Positions 1 to 8,410 are shown, counted from the stretch's first letter. The stretch: DNA of 42,829 nt from Symbiobacterium thermophilum (GCA_020725105.1 DYFQ01000025.1:1-42829); one strand, 5' to 3'. Numbers and translations are program-made. Notes: generated by a model from the letters alone, not told the origin.

Positions 1-1
1 C

Positions 2-31
2 ATTGGCTTCGAGCGGCGGCGTGGGGCGTAG
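2..31 (+). CDS. possible 3' end of an upstream gene (partial)
   Basis: The frame beginning at base 2 reads IGFERRRGA and stops at TAG (29-31). The stop overlaps the AGGAGGT ribosome binding site of the next gene, the usual spacing inside an operon. In transporter operons of this type the substrate-binding protein often precedes the two permeases, and a basic tail after a hydrophobic residue would suit a membrane-anchored C-terminus. Only nine codons are visible, so the identity is a guess. Confidence 0.22.
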   Translation: MGFERRRGA

Positions 32-44
32 GAGGTAGCGGGGC

Positions 45-995
45 TTGCGCCAGTACATCATCCGGCGGCTGTTTCAGGCCATCCCTCTTCTCGTCGGCAT
101 CAGCCTGGTAACCTTCATCGTGATCCACCTGGCCCCGGGCGACCCGGCGTCGCTGCTCATCGACCCCCAGGCCTCGCCCGAGGACTTCGCCCGGATCCGG
201 GCCGTCTACGGCCTGGACAAGCCGATCCCCGTCCAGTACGCCCTCTGGTTCGGGCGGATGATCCGGGGCGACTGGGGGCGGTCGTTCATCGACCGGCAAC
301 TCGTCTGGACCAAGATCTGGCAGCGGGTGCCCATCACCCTCACCATCTCGGTGATCACCTTCTTCATCTCGCTGCTGGTGGCCATCCCGGTCGGGGTCGT
401 CAGCGCCCTTCGCCAGTACTCCGTGCTCGACTACGTCGGGACCGTGTTCTCCTTCATCGGCCTGTGTCTGCCCAACTTCTGGTTCGGCCTCATGCTGATG
501 CTCTTGTTCGCCATCAAGCTCGGCTGGCTCCCGTCCCACGGCATCGCGACCTACGGCACGGCCTTCGACCTGTGGGACCGGGCCAGACACCTGATCATGC
601 CCGTCATCGTGCTGGGCTACGGTGGGGCGATGGCCGCCTACATGCGCCACACCCGGTCGAGCCTGCTGGAGGTCATCCGGCAGGACTTCATCCGGACGGC
701 CCGGGCCAAGGGCCTGGCCGAGCGGGTGGTCATCTTCAAGCACGCCATCCGCAACGCCCTGCTGCCGCTGATCACCCTGTTTGGCCTGGCGCTCCCCGGC
801 TTCTTGAGCGGCGCCGTCATCACCGAGCAGCTATTTGCCATCCCCGGGATGGGCCAGCTGGCCATCCAGTCCGTGTTCAACCGGGACTACAATGTTCTGA
901 TGGCCATCACCATGCTGTCGGCCACCATGGTCGTGGTCGGCAACCTGGTCGCGGACATCATGTATGCGTGGGTGGACCCGCGCATCCGTTACTAG
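45..995 (+). CDS. oligopeptide/dipeptide ABC transporter permease, DppB/OppB type
   Basis: This is a 316-residue integral membrane subunit of a peptide-class ABC importer. It begins with the DppB/GsiC N-terminus (RRLFQAIPLLVGISLVTF, then HLAPGDP) and has about six hydrophobic segments. The EAA loop that contacts the ATPase is visible near residues 210-235 (RTARAKGLAERVVIFKHAIR), and the protein ends in the family-typical YAWVDPRIRY. The start is a TTG preceded by AGGAGGT at 30-36, a good spacing. It lies 39 bp upstream of the partner DppC-type permease. No ATPase or binding protein for this pair is in the window; they may lie upstream. The class is certain, the substrate is not (peptides, nickel and some sugars use this fold). 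Confidence 0.93.
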   Translation: MRQYIIRRLFQAIPLLVGISLVTFIVIHLAPGDPASLLIDPQASPEDFARIRAVYGLDKPIPVQYALWFGRMIRGDWGRSFIDRQLVWTKIWQRVPITLTISVITFFISLLVAIPVGVVSALRQYSVLDYVGTVFSFIGLCLPNFWFGLMLMLLFAIKLGWLPSHGIATYGTAFDLWDRARHLIMPVIVLGYGGAMAAYMRHTRSSLLEVIRQDFIRTARAKGLAERVVIFKHAIRNALLPLITLFGLALPGFLSGAVITEQLFAIPGMGQLAIQSVFNRDYNVLMAITMLSATMVVVGNLVADIMYAWVDPRIRY

Positions 996-1034
996 CCGAG
1001 GTCGGGCAAGATCACGCCGGGCTTCGAAGCGGGA

Positions 1035-1970
1035 GTGAGCGGAGTGAGTCGGATGCCCCAGGTGGAGCTGGAACGGCCGACGGTCACTGAAGCGCCGGGG
1101 GTCCGGGCGCCGGAGGTGCGCGCCGAACCGTGGGCCCGGATCTTCTGGCGCCGGTTCCGCCGGCACAAGCTGGCCCTGGTCGGCGCCCTGGTCCTGCTCG
1201 CCCTCATCTCGTCGGCCGTCCTGGCTCCGTACATCGCCGAACACTCCCCCCGCAAGACAAACCTGCTCAACCGGCTGAAGCCGCCAGACGCGGCCAGGGG
1301 AAACTACTTCGGCACCGACTATTACGGGCGGGACATCTTCGCCCGGGTGCTCCACGGCGGGCGCATCTCCCTGACGGTCGGCTTCCTCTCCGTGGCCATC
1401 CTGGCCACCATCGGGATCACCCTGGGCGCCGTCGCCGGCTATTACGGCGGGCTGATAGACAACCTGATCATGCGCTTCACCGACATCGTGCTTTCCTTTC
1501 CCGCCCTGTTCCTCTTGATCTACGTTATCGCCGTCGTCGGGCCCAGCGTCACGAACATCATCATCGTCATCGGCGTGCTGTCGTGGCCGGGCGTGGCCCG
1601 GCTGGTGCGGGCGGAGTTTCTCAGCCTCAAGACGCGGGACTTCGTGGAAGCCGCGCGGGCCCAGGGGGTTCCGGACTCCCGGATCATCTTCCGGCACATC
1701 CTCCCCAACTCCATGGCGCCGATCATCGTCGCCGCCACGCTGGCCATCCCCGGCGCCGTCCTGGCGGAGACGGGCCTCAGCTACCTTGGGCTGGGCGTGC
1801 AGCCGCCCACGCCAAGCTGGGGGAACATCCTCTACGAAGGGCAGGCCCACATCCGGCGGGCCTGGTGGTACACCTTTTTCCCCGGGCTCTTCATCTTCGT
1901 GACGGTCATGGCCTTCAACCTGGTCGGGGACGCGCTGCGGGACGCGCTGGATCCCCGGCTGAAACAGTAG
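1035..1970 (+). CDS. oligopeptide/dipeptide ABC transporter permease, DppC/OppC type
   Basis: This is the second permease of the importer, up to 311 residues. It has an N-terminal cytoplasmic tail (OppC_N region, WRRFRRHKLALVGALVLLAL), the GTDYYGRDIFARVLHGGRIS motif after the first periplasmic segment, the EAA loop (VEAARAQGVPDSRIIFRHIL) and the LSYLGLGVQPPTPSWG segment diagnostic of DppC. Starts are ambiguous: GTG at 1035, or ATG at 1053 with GGAG about 8 bp upstream. The ATG would give 305 residues and is perhaps more likely. It lies downstream of the DppB-type gene, and the next ORF starts 12 bp after its stop, suggesting one transcript. Confidence 0.93.
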   Translation: MSGVSRMPQVELERPTVTEAPGVRAPEVRAEPWARIFWRRFRRHKLALVGALVLLALISSAVLAPYIAEHSPRKTNLLNRLKPPDAARGNYFGTDYYGRDIFARVLHGGRISLTVGFLSVAILATIGITLGAVAGYYGGLIDNLIMRFTDIVLSFPALFLLIYVIAVVGPSVTNIIIVIGVLSWPGVARLVRAEFLSLKTRDFVEAARAQGVPDSRIIFRHILPNSMAPIIVAATLAIPGAVLAETGLSYLGLGVQPPTPSWGNILYEGQAHIRRAWWYTFFPGLFIFVTVMAFNLVGDALRDALDPRLKQ

Positions 1971-1982
1971 GGAAGCTGACCG

Positions 1983-2672
1983 ATGGCTGGACCGGCAAGG
2001 CGGGCGGGGCGGGACGCGGGCCGGCCGGCCCTGCCGTGGCTGGCCGGCATCTACGGGCTGGTGGCTCTTGCCCTCACTCCCTGGCTCGTCCGGCTGGCCT
2101 ACCACAACCCGCCCGTCTACCACAGCCTGCCCGACGCCGGGATCCGCCTGTTCCTGCCGCGGAGTCTCGAGGGCTGGAGGGTGGCCGACGTGCCGCTGCC
2201 GGCCGAGACGCCGCTGGACCGCCAGGGGGAGGGGATCCGGGCCGCCGCCTGGGGGGGTCTGGTGGTACTCCAGGTCCGCCGGGTGCCGGCCGGGACCGAA
2301 GCGGGACCCCAGGCCCTGGCGGAGCGGGTGGAAGCCCTCCGGAAGGAGCGGCGGGCCGGCTATTACTACCGCTTCTGGGAGGCGCCGACCTACCGGGTCT
2401 GGAAGGCTGAAGGCTCGTTCCGCCACCTGCCGGGGATCAAGACCATCAAGGACATGGACCTGCGGGTCGAACTTCCCCTGGTGGGGCGGCGAGTGGTCAG
2501 GTACCGGTTCCTGGAGGCCTATGTCGTCGCCCGGGACGACGGGGAAGCGGCCCTTTACCACGCCAGCTTCGCGGTACCCCTCCGGCTTTACGGCTACTTC
2601 GACCTGGACCACCGGTGGATCTTCGCCGGGGTGAAACTGGGGGCGGCGGCCAGGCAGGAGGAAGGACCGTGA
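1983..2672 (+). CDS. hypothetical membrane-anchored protein, 229 aa
   Basis: I do not recognise this family. The N-terminus is Arg-rich and followed by one hydrophobic segment (about residues 20-38, WLAGIYGLVALALTPWLVRL). This suggests a single-pass anchor with the remaining 190 residues outside the membrane. The rest is mixed alpha/beta without repeats or an obvious catalytic motif; YYYRFWEAPTYRVW and YLDH-like aromatic stretches recur. It starts 12 bp after the DppC-type gene and its TGA overlaps the GTG of the next gene, so it is probably co-transcribed with both. A helper role for the transporter or an unrelated envelope function are both possible. Confidence 0.75.
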   Translation: MAGPARRAGRDAGRPALPWLAGIYGLVALALTPWLVRLAYHNPPVYHSLPDAGIRLFLPRSLEGWRVADVPLPAETPLDRQGEGIRAAAWGGLVVLQVRRVPAGTEAGPQALAERVEALRKERRAGYYYRFWEAPTYRVWKAEGSFRHLPGIKTIKDMDLRVELPLVGRRVVRYRFLEAYVVARDDGEAALYHASFAVPLRLYGYFDLDHRWIFAGVKLGAAARQEEGP

Positions 2673-3046
2673 CGTACCTTGTGTTCTACCTCCTGATCCT
2701 GCTCTGGCTGGGGGTGGCCGCCCTGGCCGACCGGTGGCTCAGGCGGCGGATGGCGGGCTTTCCGGACTTTCCGGCCTGGATAGCCCCCGTCGCGGCGTTT
2801 TTCATGGTCGGCGCCGGCCAGGTGGTCAACGGGCAGTTCGCCAAGGGCCTGCTGGGTTTCGCCATCTACTGGGGTGTCCGGATCCAGGCGATTCCCACTC
2901 CGCCACAGCTTCGCGGCCTTCACGTCAAGGAGGTCCTCTTTCCCCTCTGGGTACTCCTGATCGCGGACGCCGCCTGGGTCGCCTTCCGGCGCTGGCGGCT
3001 GGCCAGGCCAAGCAGCCAGCCCCGGTTCACTGGTTCAAGGGCTTGA
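2669..3046 (+). CDS. small multi-pass membrane protein, 125 aa
   Basis: The start chosen is GTG 2669, which overlaps the previous stop as GTGA and has AGGAGGA at 2656-2662. An ATG at 2615 would put 18 unlikely residues in front. The protein has about three hydrophobic segments (TYLVFYLLILLWLGVAALA; the stretch around GAGQVVNGQFAKGLLGF; VLFPLWVLLIADAAWVAF). The G-x-GQ-x-x-NGQ-x-x-KG motif resembles the loop of TM2-like small membrane proteins that have G-x-GQ-x-Y-NGQ. The C-terminus overlaps the 3' end of the opposing HtrA-like gene by 20 bp. The function is unknown. Confidence 0.7.
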   Translation: MTYLVFYLLILLWLGVAALADRWLRRRMAGFPDFPAWIAPVAAFFMVGAGQVVNGQFAKGLLGFAIYWGVRIQAIPTPPQLRGLHVKEVLFPLWVLLIADAAWVAFRRWRLARPSSQPRFTGSRA

Positions 3047-3971
3047 GCCGGGGCATCTCTTCCACCGGCAGCTTCAACTCGACCAGTTCGGCTCCCCGCA
3101 ACACGGTGACGGGCACCGTCTCTCCGGGCCGGTGCGCCGCCAGCACCTTCCGGATCATGCCCACGCCGCCGTTGACCGGCCTGTCCTCGACCCGCACCAC
3201 CAGGTCCAGTTCCCTCACCCCGGCCCTCTCGCCCGGGCCGCCCGGCGCCACCACGCTCACGGCCAGCCCCCGGTCCACCGGCAGCTTGAACAGCTGCACC
3301 AGTTGGGGGTCGATGAACTCCGGGTCACCGCTGAACCCGAGCCAGGGGTGGGTCGCGTAACCGTACTCGATGAGCTGGTGGGCGATGCGGCCGATCACGT
3401 CCACCTGGACGGCCAGCCCCAGGGTCTCCGTCCACGGGATGCCGCACAGGCCGATGAATTCGCCGTTGAGCCAGGCCAGGGCGCCGCCGTTGTTTCCCGG
3501 GTGAATGGCGGCGTCGGTGATGATGAGGCCGTCCACCGGGAGCCGTTCCGGGCGGTAAACGGTGCGGTCGGCCCCGGTGATCACGCCGAGGGTGACGTTG
3601 TGTTCCACCCCGAAGGGGCTGCCGACGCCGATGGCCAGCTGTCCGGGCGCCAGCCGGTCGGCCCGGCCGAAGCCGGCCAGCTCCACCGAGACACGGCGAT
3701 CCAGGCGCAGCAGAAGCAGGAAGTAGAGGGGGTCGGCTCCCACCACCGACGCGCCGTACTTCTGGCCGTCCGCCGTCTGCACCATGACGTCCCTGGGCGT
3801 TCCCTGGCCGCGGACGACCGTGACCACGTGGTAGCCGTCGATCAGCACCCCCGACCCGACGGTGATCCCGTCTTCCCGGGGGTAGCGCATCCGCACGTGC
3901 ACCACGGCCGGGCGGATACGCGAGACGGCTGTGGCAACCTGTTCCGAGAAGGGATCCGGATGAAAGCTCAT
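3027..3971 (-). CDS. HtrA/DegP-like protein with degenerate catalytic triad (pseudoprotease) and PDZ domain
   Basis: The 314-residue protein has a trypsin-like S1C fold (about residues 12-195) and one C-terminal PDZ domain (about 215-310; HPWLGFSG, GLAVSVVAPGGPGERAGVRELDLVVRVEDRPV). It aligns well with DegP, but each triad position is changed. The His of TNNHVV is Arg54 (TVVRGQ). The Asp of DPRSDIAL is Phe84 (DPLYFLLL). The Ser of GNSGG is Asn161 (PGNNGGAL). Peptidase activity is therefore not expected. There is no signal peptide or membrane segment, unlike most HtrA proteins, so it is probably cytoplasmic. The ATG at 3971 matches the domain start; a much longer upstream frame is antisense to purD. 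A role as a PDZ-dependent peptide-binding scaffold or chaperone is inference. Confidence 0.9.
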   Translation of the reverse strand: MSFHPDPFSEQVATAVSRIRPAVVHVRMRYPREDGITVGSGVLIDGYHVVTVVRGQGTPRDVMVQTADGQKYGASVVGADPLYFLLLLRLDRRVSVELAGFGRADRLAPGQLAIGVGSPFGVEHNVTLGVITGADRTVYRPERLPVDGLIITDAAIHPGNNGGALAWLNGEFIGLCGIPWTETLGLAVQVDVIGRIAHQLIEYGYATHPWLGFSGDPEFIDPQLVQLFKLPVDRGLAVSVVAPGGPGERAGVRELDLVVRVEDRPVNGGVGMIRKVLAAHRPGETVPVTVLRGAELVELKLPVEEMPRLKPLNQ

Positions 3972-4086
3972 GCGGCCGTATTCTGCCCACCTACCGGCTT
4001 TTCCCTGCCTGGCCCGGAGGGCAGGTGCCGGCCGGTGGCGGTCGAAGCAAAGACTGGAGGTCGAGCGGTTCGGGGGAGGTGGCAGG
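3972..4086. promoter_or_regulatory. divergent intergenic region between HtrA-like gene and purD
   Basis: This 115-bp gap separates two divergently read genes, so it must hold whatever promoters they use. The only clear element is the purD ribosome binding site GGAGGT at 4075-4080, six bases before GTG 4087. I see no convincing -35/-10 pair and no purine riboswitch. Confidence 0.35.
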
Positions 4087-5415
4087 GTGCGCGTCCTGAT
4101 CGTGGGCGGGGGTGGCCGGGAACACGCCCTGGCGTGGGCGCTGGGGCGCGGCCCGGGCGTCCGGACCCTCTTTGCCGTTCCAGGCAACCCGGGCATCGGA
4201 GCACTGGCCCGCTGCCTGGCGGGAGACGCCGGGTCGCCGGCCGAGGTGGTTGCCCTGGCCCGGAAGGAAAGGGTCGACCTGGTGGTCGTGGGGCCGGAAG
4301 CGCCACTGGTGGCCGGGGTGGTTGACGCCCTGGCGGAGGCGGGCATCCGGGCCTTTGGACCCACCAGGGCGGCGGCCGCCATCGAGGGCTCCAAGGCCTT
4401 CGCCAAGGACCTGATGGCCCGGCACGGCATCCCCACCGCCAGGTTCGAGGTGTTCGAGACGCCCGAGCCCGCCCTGCGGTACTTGCGACGGGTTGGCGCC
4501 CCGGTGGTGGTCAAGGCCGACGGCCTGGCCGCCGGCAAGGGTGCCATCGTCTGCCCCGACCTGGCGGCGGCGGAGGCCGCGGTCCAGCAGGTGCTGGTGG
4601 AACGTGCCTTCGGCGCGGCGGGCGACCGGGTGGTGATCGAGGAGTTTCTCGAGGGCCAAGAGGTGTCCGCCTTCTGTGTCACCGACGGCGAGACGGTGGT
4701 CCCGCTGCCGGCGGCCCAGGACCACAAGCGGGTCTTTGATGGCGACCGGGGGCCCAACACGGGGGGCATGGGAGCCTACTCCCCGGCCCCCTGCTACCCG
4801 CCGGAGCTGGCCGCCGCCGTCGAGGATCAGGTACTGGCCAGGACGGTCCGGGCCCTGGCGGCGGAAGGCCGACCTTTCCGCGGCGTGCTCTACGCCGGGC
4901 TGATGCTGACCCGTGAGGGCCCGCGGGTGCTGGAGTTCAACTGCCGGCCGGGGGACCCTGAGGCTCAGGTCATCCTGCCCCGGCTGGCCTCGGACTTTCT
5001 CGAACTGGTCGAGGCCACCCTTGCCGGCCGCCTGGCGGAGGTGGCGGTCAGGTGGCGGCCGGACGCCTGCGTCTGCGTGGTGCTGGCCTCGGGGGGCTAC
5101 CCGGGAAGCTACCGGACCGGCCTGCCCATAAGCGGGGTCGAGGAAGCAAGCCGGCTGCCGGACGTGCTGGTGTTCCACGCCGGGACCGCCTGGCAGGAGC
5201 CGGTCCGGGGCCCGGCGGGCGGCGCGCCGGGAGGCAACACCGGAGCCGGGCGGCTGGTGACGGCCGGCGGCCGGGTGCTGGGCGTGACCGCCCTCGGCCC
5301 CGACCTGTCCGCGGCCGTCGGGCGGGCCTACGCCGCCGTCGGGCGGATCAGCTTCGACGGCATGCACTACCGGAGGGACGTCGCCCACCGGGCCCTCCAG
5401 GGGCCGCGGCCGTAG
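4087..5415 (+). CDS. purD: phosphoribosylamine--glycine ligase (GARS)
   Basis: This is the ATP-grasp enzyme joining 5-phosphoribosylamine and glycine to GAR, step 2 of de novo purine synthesis, in the cytoplasm. The chosen GTG start (GGAGGT six bases upstream) gives 442 residues beginning VRVLIVGGGGREHALAWAL, the standard GARS_N opening. The N domain is followed by the ATP-grasp core (AFGPTRAAAAIEGSKAFAKDLM; VVVKADGLAAGKGA; DHKRVFDGDRGPNTGGMGAYSP; LEFNCRPGDPEAQ) and the GARS_C domain (VLASGGYPGSY). Residues around 375-395 are a Gly/Pro-rich loop a little longer than usual. It stands alone here: no other pur gene is adjacent, which is unusual since purD normally closes the purHD pair. It ends 10 bp from the convergent amidohydrolase gene. 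Confidence 0.95.
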   Translation: MRVLIVGGGGREHALAWALGRGPGVRTLFAVPGNPGIGALARCLAGDAGSPAEVVALARKERVDLVVVGPEAPLVAGVVDALAEAGIRAFGPTRAAAAIEGSKAFAKDLMARHGIPTARFEVFETPEPALRYLRRVGAPVVVKADGLAAGKGAIVCPDLAAAEAAVQQVLVERAFGAAGDRVVIEEFLEGQEVSAFCVTDGETVVPLPAAQDHKRVFDGDRGPNTGGMGAYSPAPCYPPELAAAVEDQVLARTVRALAAEGRPFRGVLYAGLMLTREGPRVLEFNCRPGDPEAQVILPRLASDFLELVEATLAGRLAEVAVRWRPDACVCVVLASGGYPGSYRTGLPISGVEEASRLPDVLVFHAGTAWQEPVRGPAGGAPGGNTGAGRLVTAGGRVLGVTALGPDLSAAVGRAYAAVGRISFDGMHYRRDVAHRALQGPRP

Positions 5416-5425
5416 GCTCCGGGAG

Positions 5426-6418
5426 TCAGTCGTTTGCCGCTTCGGCAGCCGGGGGCCTGGCGGCGCCTTCGCCGGTCGCCGTGGTCTCCGCGGCGTCCAG
5501 GCGGAGCAGCCGGGCGGCGTTGTCGCGGAAGATGGCCCGGACGTCTTCCGGCTTCAGGTTCAGCCAGTGGCAGACCCGCAACTGGTCCTGCAGGTAGCGG
5601 TAGGCAAACCCCCGCGGGAACCAGCTCGAGTCGGTGCCGAACACGATCCGCTCCGGTCCGACCGTCTCGTAGAACCGGCGGAAGAGGGTTTCCAGGTCCA
5701 GGGGATACGGCGTCCAGCGCATCCACTCGTTGGTGCCCGAGGTGTCCACCAGGACGTTGGGACAGCTCCAGCACAGGTGGAGCAGTTCCCGGGGGTAGCC
5801 GCAGCCGAAGTGGGGGACCACGAAGGAGACGTCGGCGTACTCCCGGGCCACGGGATAGAGGGTCAGCGGGTTGATCTGCGGGTGCCAGGCCACCCCGCCA
5901 CCCCGGCCCAGCAGGCCGAAGTGAATCAGCACGTAAAGCCGGTTGTCGGCCAGATAGCGCCAGATGGGGGCGAGCGACGGGTCCTCGAGGGGCCTGGAGA
6001 ACCGGGGGCCGATCATCTTGTAGCCGCGGACCCCGAGTTCCCGGTGGGCGCGCTCGAGTTCCTCGGCCGCGCCTTCGCCGCACGGGTCGTGAAAGGCCAG
6101 GGCGCAGAACTTGTCGGGGTGACGCCGGACCACGGCCGCCAGGGCGTCGTTGGAGCTGCCGGTGATGAAGACGACCTTCTCCAGGTCGTAGCGGTCCACT
6201 TCCTCGGCCCAGCGATCGGCGAGGGCCGCCTCTTCCTCGGGAGTCTGAGCCATCGGCTCGGGTTCGGCGAAGTCCCAGGTCTCCCGCATTCGCTGCCAGG
6301 TGTAGCGGTTGTACTCGGCCACCCGGGGGTGGGAATGGCCACCCCACCTTCCGGCGGGAAAGTGAACGTGGCTGTCGATGACCTTCCAGGATCGTTCGAG
6401 GCTGTTGTGCTGTGCCAC
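5426..6418 (-). CDS. metal-dependent amidohydrolase (amidohydrolase 2 family)
   Basis: This is a TIM-barrel hydrolase or decarboxylase of the ACMSD/amidohydrolase-2 group, 330 residues. Metal-site residues are visible: HxH at 17-19 (IDSHVHF), His in VLIHFG, His in VVPHFGCGYP and Asp in FGTDSSWFPRG. The C-terminus has the usual NAARLLRL. Start: GTG at 6418 has GGAGG five bases upstream; an ATG at 6451 would add 11 residues without a comparable site. Family members hydrolyse or decarboxylate ring or carboxylate substrates, and I cannot assign one. It stands between convergent purD and the divergent amino acid importer, so it may share regulation with the importer. Confidence 0.88.
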   Translation of the reverse strand: MAQHNSLERSWKVIDSHVHFPAGRWGGHSHPRVAEYNRYTWQRMRETWDFAEPEPMAQTPEEEAALADRWAEEVDRYDLEKVVFITGSSNDALAAVVRRHPDKFCALAFHDPCGEGAAEELERAHRELGVRGYKMIGPRFSRPLEDPSLAPIWRYLADNRLYVLIHFGLLGRGGGVAWHPQINPLTLYPVAREYADVSFVVPHFGCGYPRELLHLCWSCPNVLVDTSGTNEWMRWTPYPLDLETLFRRFYETVGPERIVFGTDSSWFPRGFAYRYLQDQLRVCHWLNLKPEDVRAIFRDNAARLLRLDAAETTATGEGAARPPAAEAAND

Positions 6419-6539
6419 GGGGACCTCCGGTCGTGTGCGCCGCCCCGCCACAGTACCGGCGGATTCCCGGCGCCCCAGATGATACCAGACCGGCGGTCCG
6501 GACGCCAGGCAGCGGCAGCCCGGCCCGCCTCACGAGGCA

Positions 6540-6545
6540 ATTATA
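6540..6545 (-). promoter_or_regulatory. candidate -10 box for the amidohydrolase gene
   Basis: The minus strand reads a perfect TATAAT here, about 120 bp upstream of the GTG start and standing out in GC-rich surroundings. No good -35 is found at 16-18 bp upstream, so the call rests on the -10 alone. Confidence 0.3.
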
Positions 6546-6616
6546 GTCCACCCACGCCGTCGAAGCCTGCTCTCCACGGTGCCGGCAGCCGTAAACACGG
6601 GCTCGAGACAGGAAGA

Positions 6617-6645
6617 TTGGCTTGCGTGCCGAATGCTTACATAAC
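6617..6645 (+). promoter_or_regulatory. candidate sigma-A promoter for the amino acid importer
   Basis: TTGGCT (6617-6622) and CATAAC (6640-6645) are 17 bp apart, each matching 4 of 6 consensus bases. The pair lies in a locally AT-richer stretch just upstream of the lipoprotein gene. A weak match, given mainly because the operon must start in this 257-bp gap. Confidence 0.28.
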
Positions 6646-6675
6646 TTGAGCCGGGAAAAAGAGGGGAGAGGGATT

Positions 6676-7578
6676 ATGCGTCGGATCATCCGCGGGCCCC
6701 TGGTGGTCCTGGCCGTCGTGCTGGTCGCCGCCCTTGCGGCTACCGCCTGCCAGCCCCGGCCGGCCCAACCCCAGGCGGCAAATGACCTCCTGGCCGAAGT
6801 GCTCGCCCGAGGCGTCTTGCGGGTGGCCACCGACCCCAACTACCCGCCCCAGAGCTACCTGGACGAGGCCACCAAGCAGTGGACGGGCTTCGACATCGAC
6901 GTGGCCCGGGAGATCGCCAGGCGGCTCGGGGTCGAACTGGAGTTCGTGACACCCGACTGGGACCTGATCACCGCCGGTAACTGGGCCGATCGCTGGGACC
7001 TGAGCATCGGCAGCATGACCATCACCCCCGAGCGCGCCAAAGGGCTGCACTTCACGCAGCCGTACTACACCACGCCGGCCCAGGTCTTCGTTCACGCCTC
7101 CAACACCTCGTACCGGTCGCCCGCCGACCTGTCCGGCAAGCGCATCGGCGTCTGCGGCGGCTGCACCTACGAGGAGTACCTGACGAAGACCCTCAGCATC
7201 CCGGGGGAGACCATCAACTTCGTCATCGACGGGGCCGACATCCGGGCCTACCCGACCGACCTGTACGCCGTGGAGGACCTGGCCCTGGGTGACGGGGTCC
7301 GCCTGGACGCGGTCATCACCGCGCTGCCGACCGGACTCGAGGCCATCGAGGCCGGGGTGCCACTGAAGCCGCTCGGTGACCCGATCTATTTCGAGTACCT
7401 GGCCGGCGCCGTGGACCGAAACGCCAGCAAGAACCCGGTCCCCTTCGTCGAGAAGGTCAGCGAGATCATCAAGGCGATGCACGCCGACGGCACCCTGAAG
7501 CGGCTGTCGGAGCAGTACTACGGCGTCGACCTGGCGGCCGCCGCCGCCGCCTTCAAGCCGCCGCCGGAAGGGTATTGA
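6676..7578 (+). CDS. polar amino acid ABC transporter substrate-binding lipoprotein (SBP family 3)
   Basis: This extracellular solute receptor has 300 residues. It carries a lipoprotein-type signal peptide (RRIIRGPLVVLAVVLVAALAATAC) with the lipidated Cys at 25; the lipobox ATAC is weaker than LxxC. The SBP_bac_3 fold follows: GVLRVATDPNYPPQSYLD, the ligand loop WTGFDIDVAREIARRLG, DWDLI, SIGSMTITPERAKGLHFTQPYY and LSGKRIGVCGGCTYEEYL. CGGC may form a disulfide. ATG 6676 is preceded by GGAGAGGG. It is followed 10 bp later by the permease and then the ATPase, a complete PAAT importer. Neighbouring amino acid catabolic genes suggest an amino acid or betaine-like ligand, but the ligand cannot be read from sequence. 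Confidence 0.93.
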   Translation: MRRIIRGPLVVLAVVLVAALAATACQPRPAQPQAANDLLAEVLARGVLRVATDPNYPPQSYLDEATKQWTGFDIDVAREIARRLGVELEFVTPDWDLITAGNWADRWDLSIGSMTITPERAKGLHFTQPYYTTPAQVFVHASNTSYRSPADLSGKRIGVCGGCTYEEYLTKTLSIPGETINFVIDGADIRAYPTDLYAVEDLALGDGVRLDAVITALPTGLEAIEAGVPLKPLGDPIYFEYLAGAVDRNASKNPVPFVEKVSEIIKAMHADGTLKRLSEQYYGVDLAAAAAAFKPPPEGY

Positions 7579-7588
7579 CAGGGGGTCC

Positions 7589-8410
7589 ATGGTCCCGGGT
7601 GCGGTCCGCCCGGTAGACGTAGCTGACGCCGCCTGGGGCGAGCGGCAACTCCTGGTCCAGGCGCGGCAGCGGCGGGTCCGCCAGCTCCAGCTGTTCGCGG
7701 TCTGGCTGGGGATCATCGTCCTGGTCGCGGGCGTACTGGTCCGCTTCAACCTGGACGTCGGGTTCATGACGACCTGGGGGTGGTTCATCCTCAGCCGGGG
7801 GGTGCCAACCACCCTCGGCGTTTCGCTGGCGTCCATCACCTTCGCCACCGTGCTGGCCCTGATCGGCTCGCTGATGCGGATCAGCCGGAGCCCCATCCTG
7901 TCGGGCATCGCCAGCTTCTACGTCTCGCTCTTCCGGGGCACCCCGCTGCTGGTTCAGATCTACATCATCTACATCGGCCTGCCGCAGCTGGGGATCGTGC
8001 TGCCCGCCATATTCGCCGGGGTCCTGGCCCTCAGTCTCAACTACGGCGCCTACATGACCGAGATCTTCCGGGCGGGCATCCAGTCCATCGGCCACGGCCA
8101 GCGGGAGGCCGCGCTGTCGCTGGGGATGACCCCGCAGCAGACCTTCCGGCGGATCATCTGGCCACAGGCCGTGCGCCTCATCATCCCGCCCATCGGCAAC
8201 GAGTTCGTGGCGATGCTGAAGGACTCGTCGCTGGTGTCGGTGATGGGCATCTGGGAGCTGACCTTCACCGCCACCAAGTCCGGGCGGCCGCGCTTCAAGA
8301 ACATGGAGGCACTGCTCATCGCCGCCGCCGCCTATTGGGTCCTCACCGCCCTGTTCTCCACCATCCAGAGCCTGATCGAGTCGCGGCTGGGGAAAGCCCA
8401 TGAGCGCTGA
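7589..8410 (+). CDS. polar amino acid ABC transporter permease (HisM/GlnP type)
   Basis: This 273-residue membrane subunit of the PAAT importer has an N-terminal cytoplasmic extension of about 35 charged residues before the first hydrophobic segment ([17 protein letters not shown]). The family core includes [55 protein letters not shown] and the EAA loop [28 protein letters not shown] 7589 follows a GGGGG-type ribosome binding site. The 3' end overlaps the ATPase start by 11 bp, implying translational coupling. Confidence 0.93.
   Translation: MVPGAVRPVDVADAAWGERQLLVQARQRRVRQLQLFAVWLGIIVLVAGVLVRFNLDVGFMTTWGWFILSRGVPTTLGVSLASITFATVLALIGSLMRISRSPILSGIASFYVSLFRGTPLLVQIYIIYIGLPQLGIVLPAIFAGVLALSLNYGAYMTEIFRAGIQSIGHGQREAALSLGMTPQQTFRRIIWPQAVRLIIPPIGNEFVAMLKDSSLVSVMGIWELTFTATKSGRPRFKNMEALLIAAAAYWVLTALFSTIQSLIESRLGKAHER

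Noticed and set aside
831-2612. 593-codon open frame on the minus strand opposite the permeases
   Set aside because: Pro/Arg/Gly/Gln-rich composition without any domain; it is the antisense shadow of dppC and the 229-aa gene, as expected at 70% GC.
3972-4769. Long N-terminal extension of the HtrA-like frame
   Set aside because: Antisense to purD; Ser/Thr/Ala-rich with no domain. The protein starts naturally at ATG 3971.
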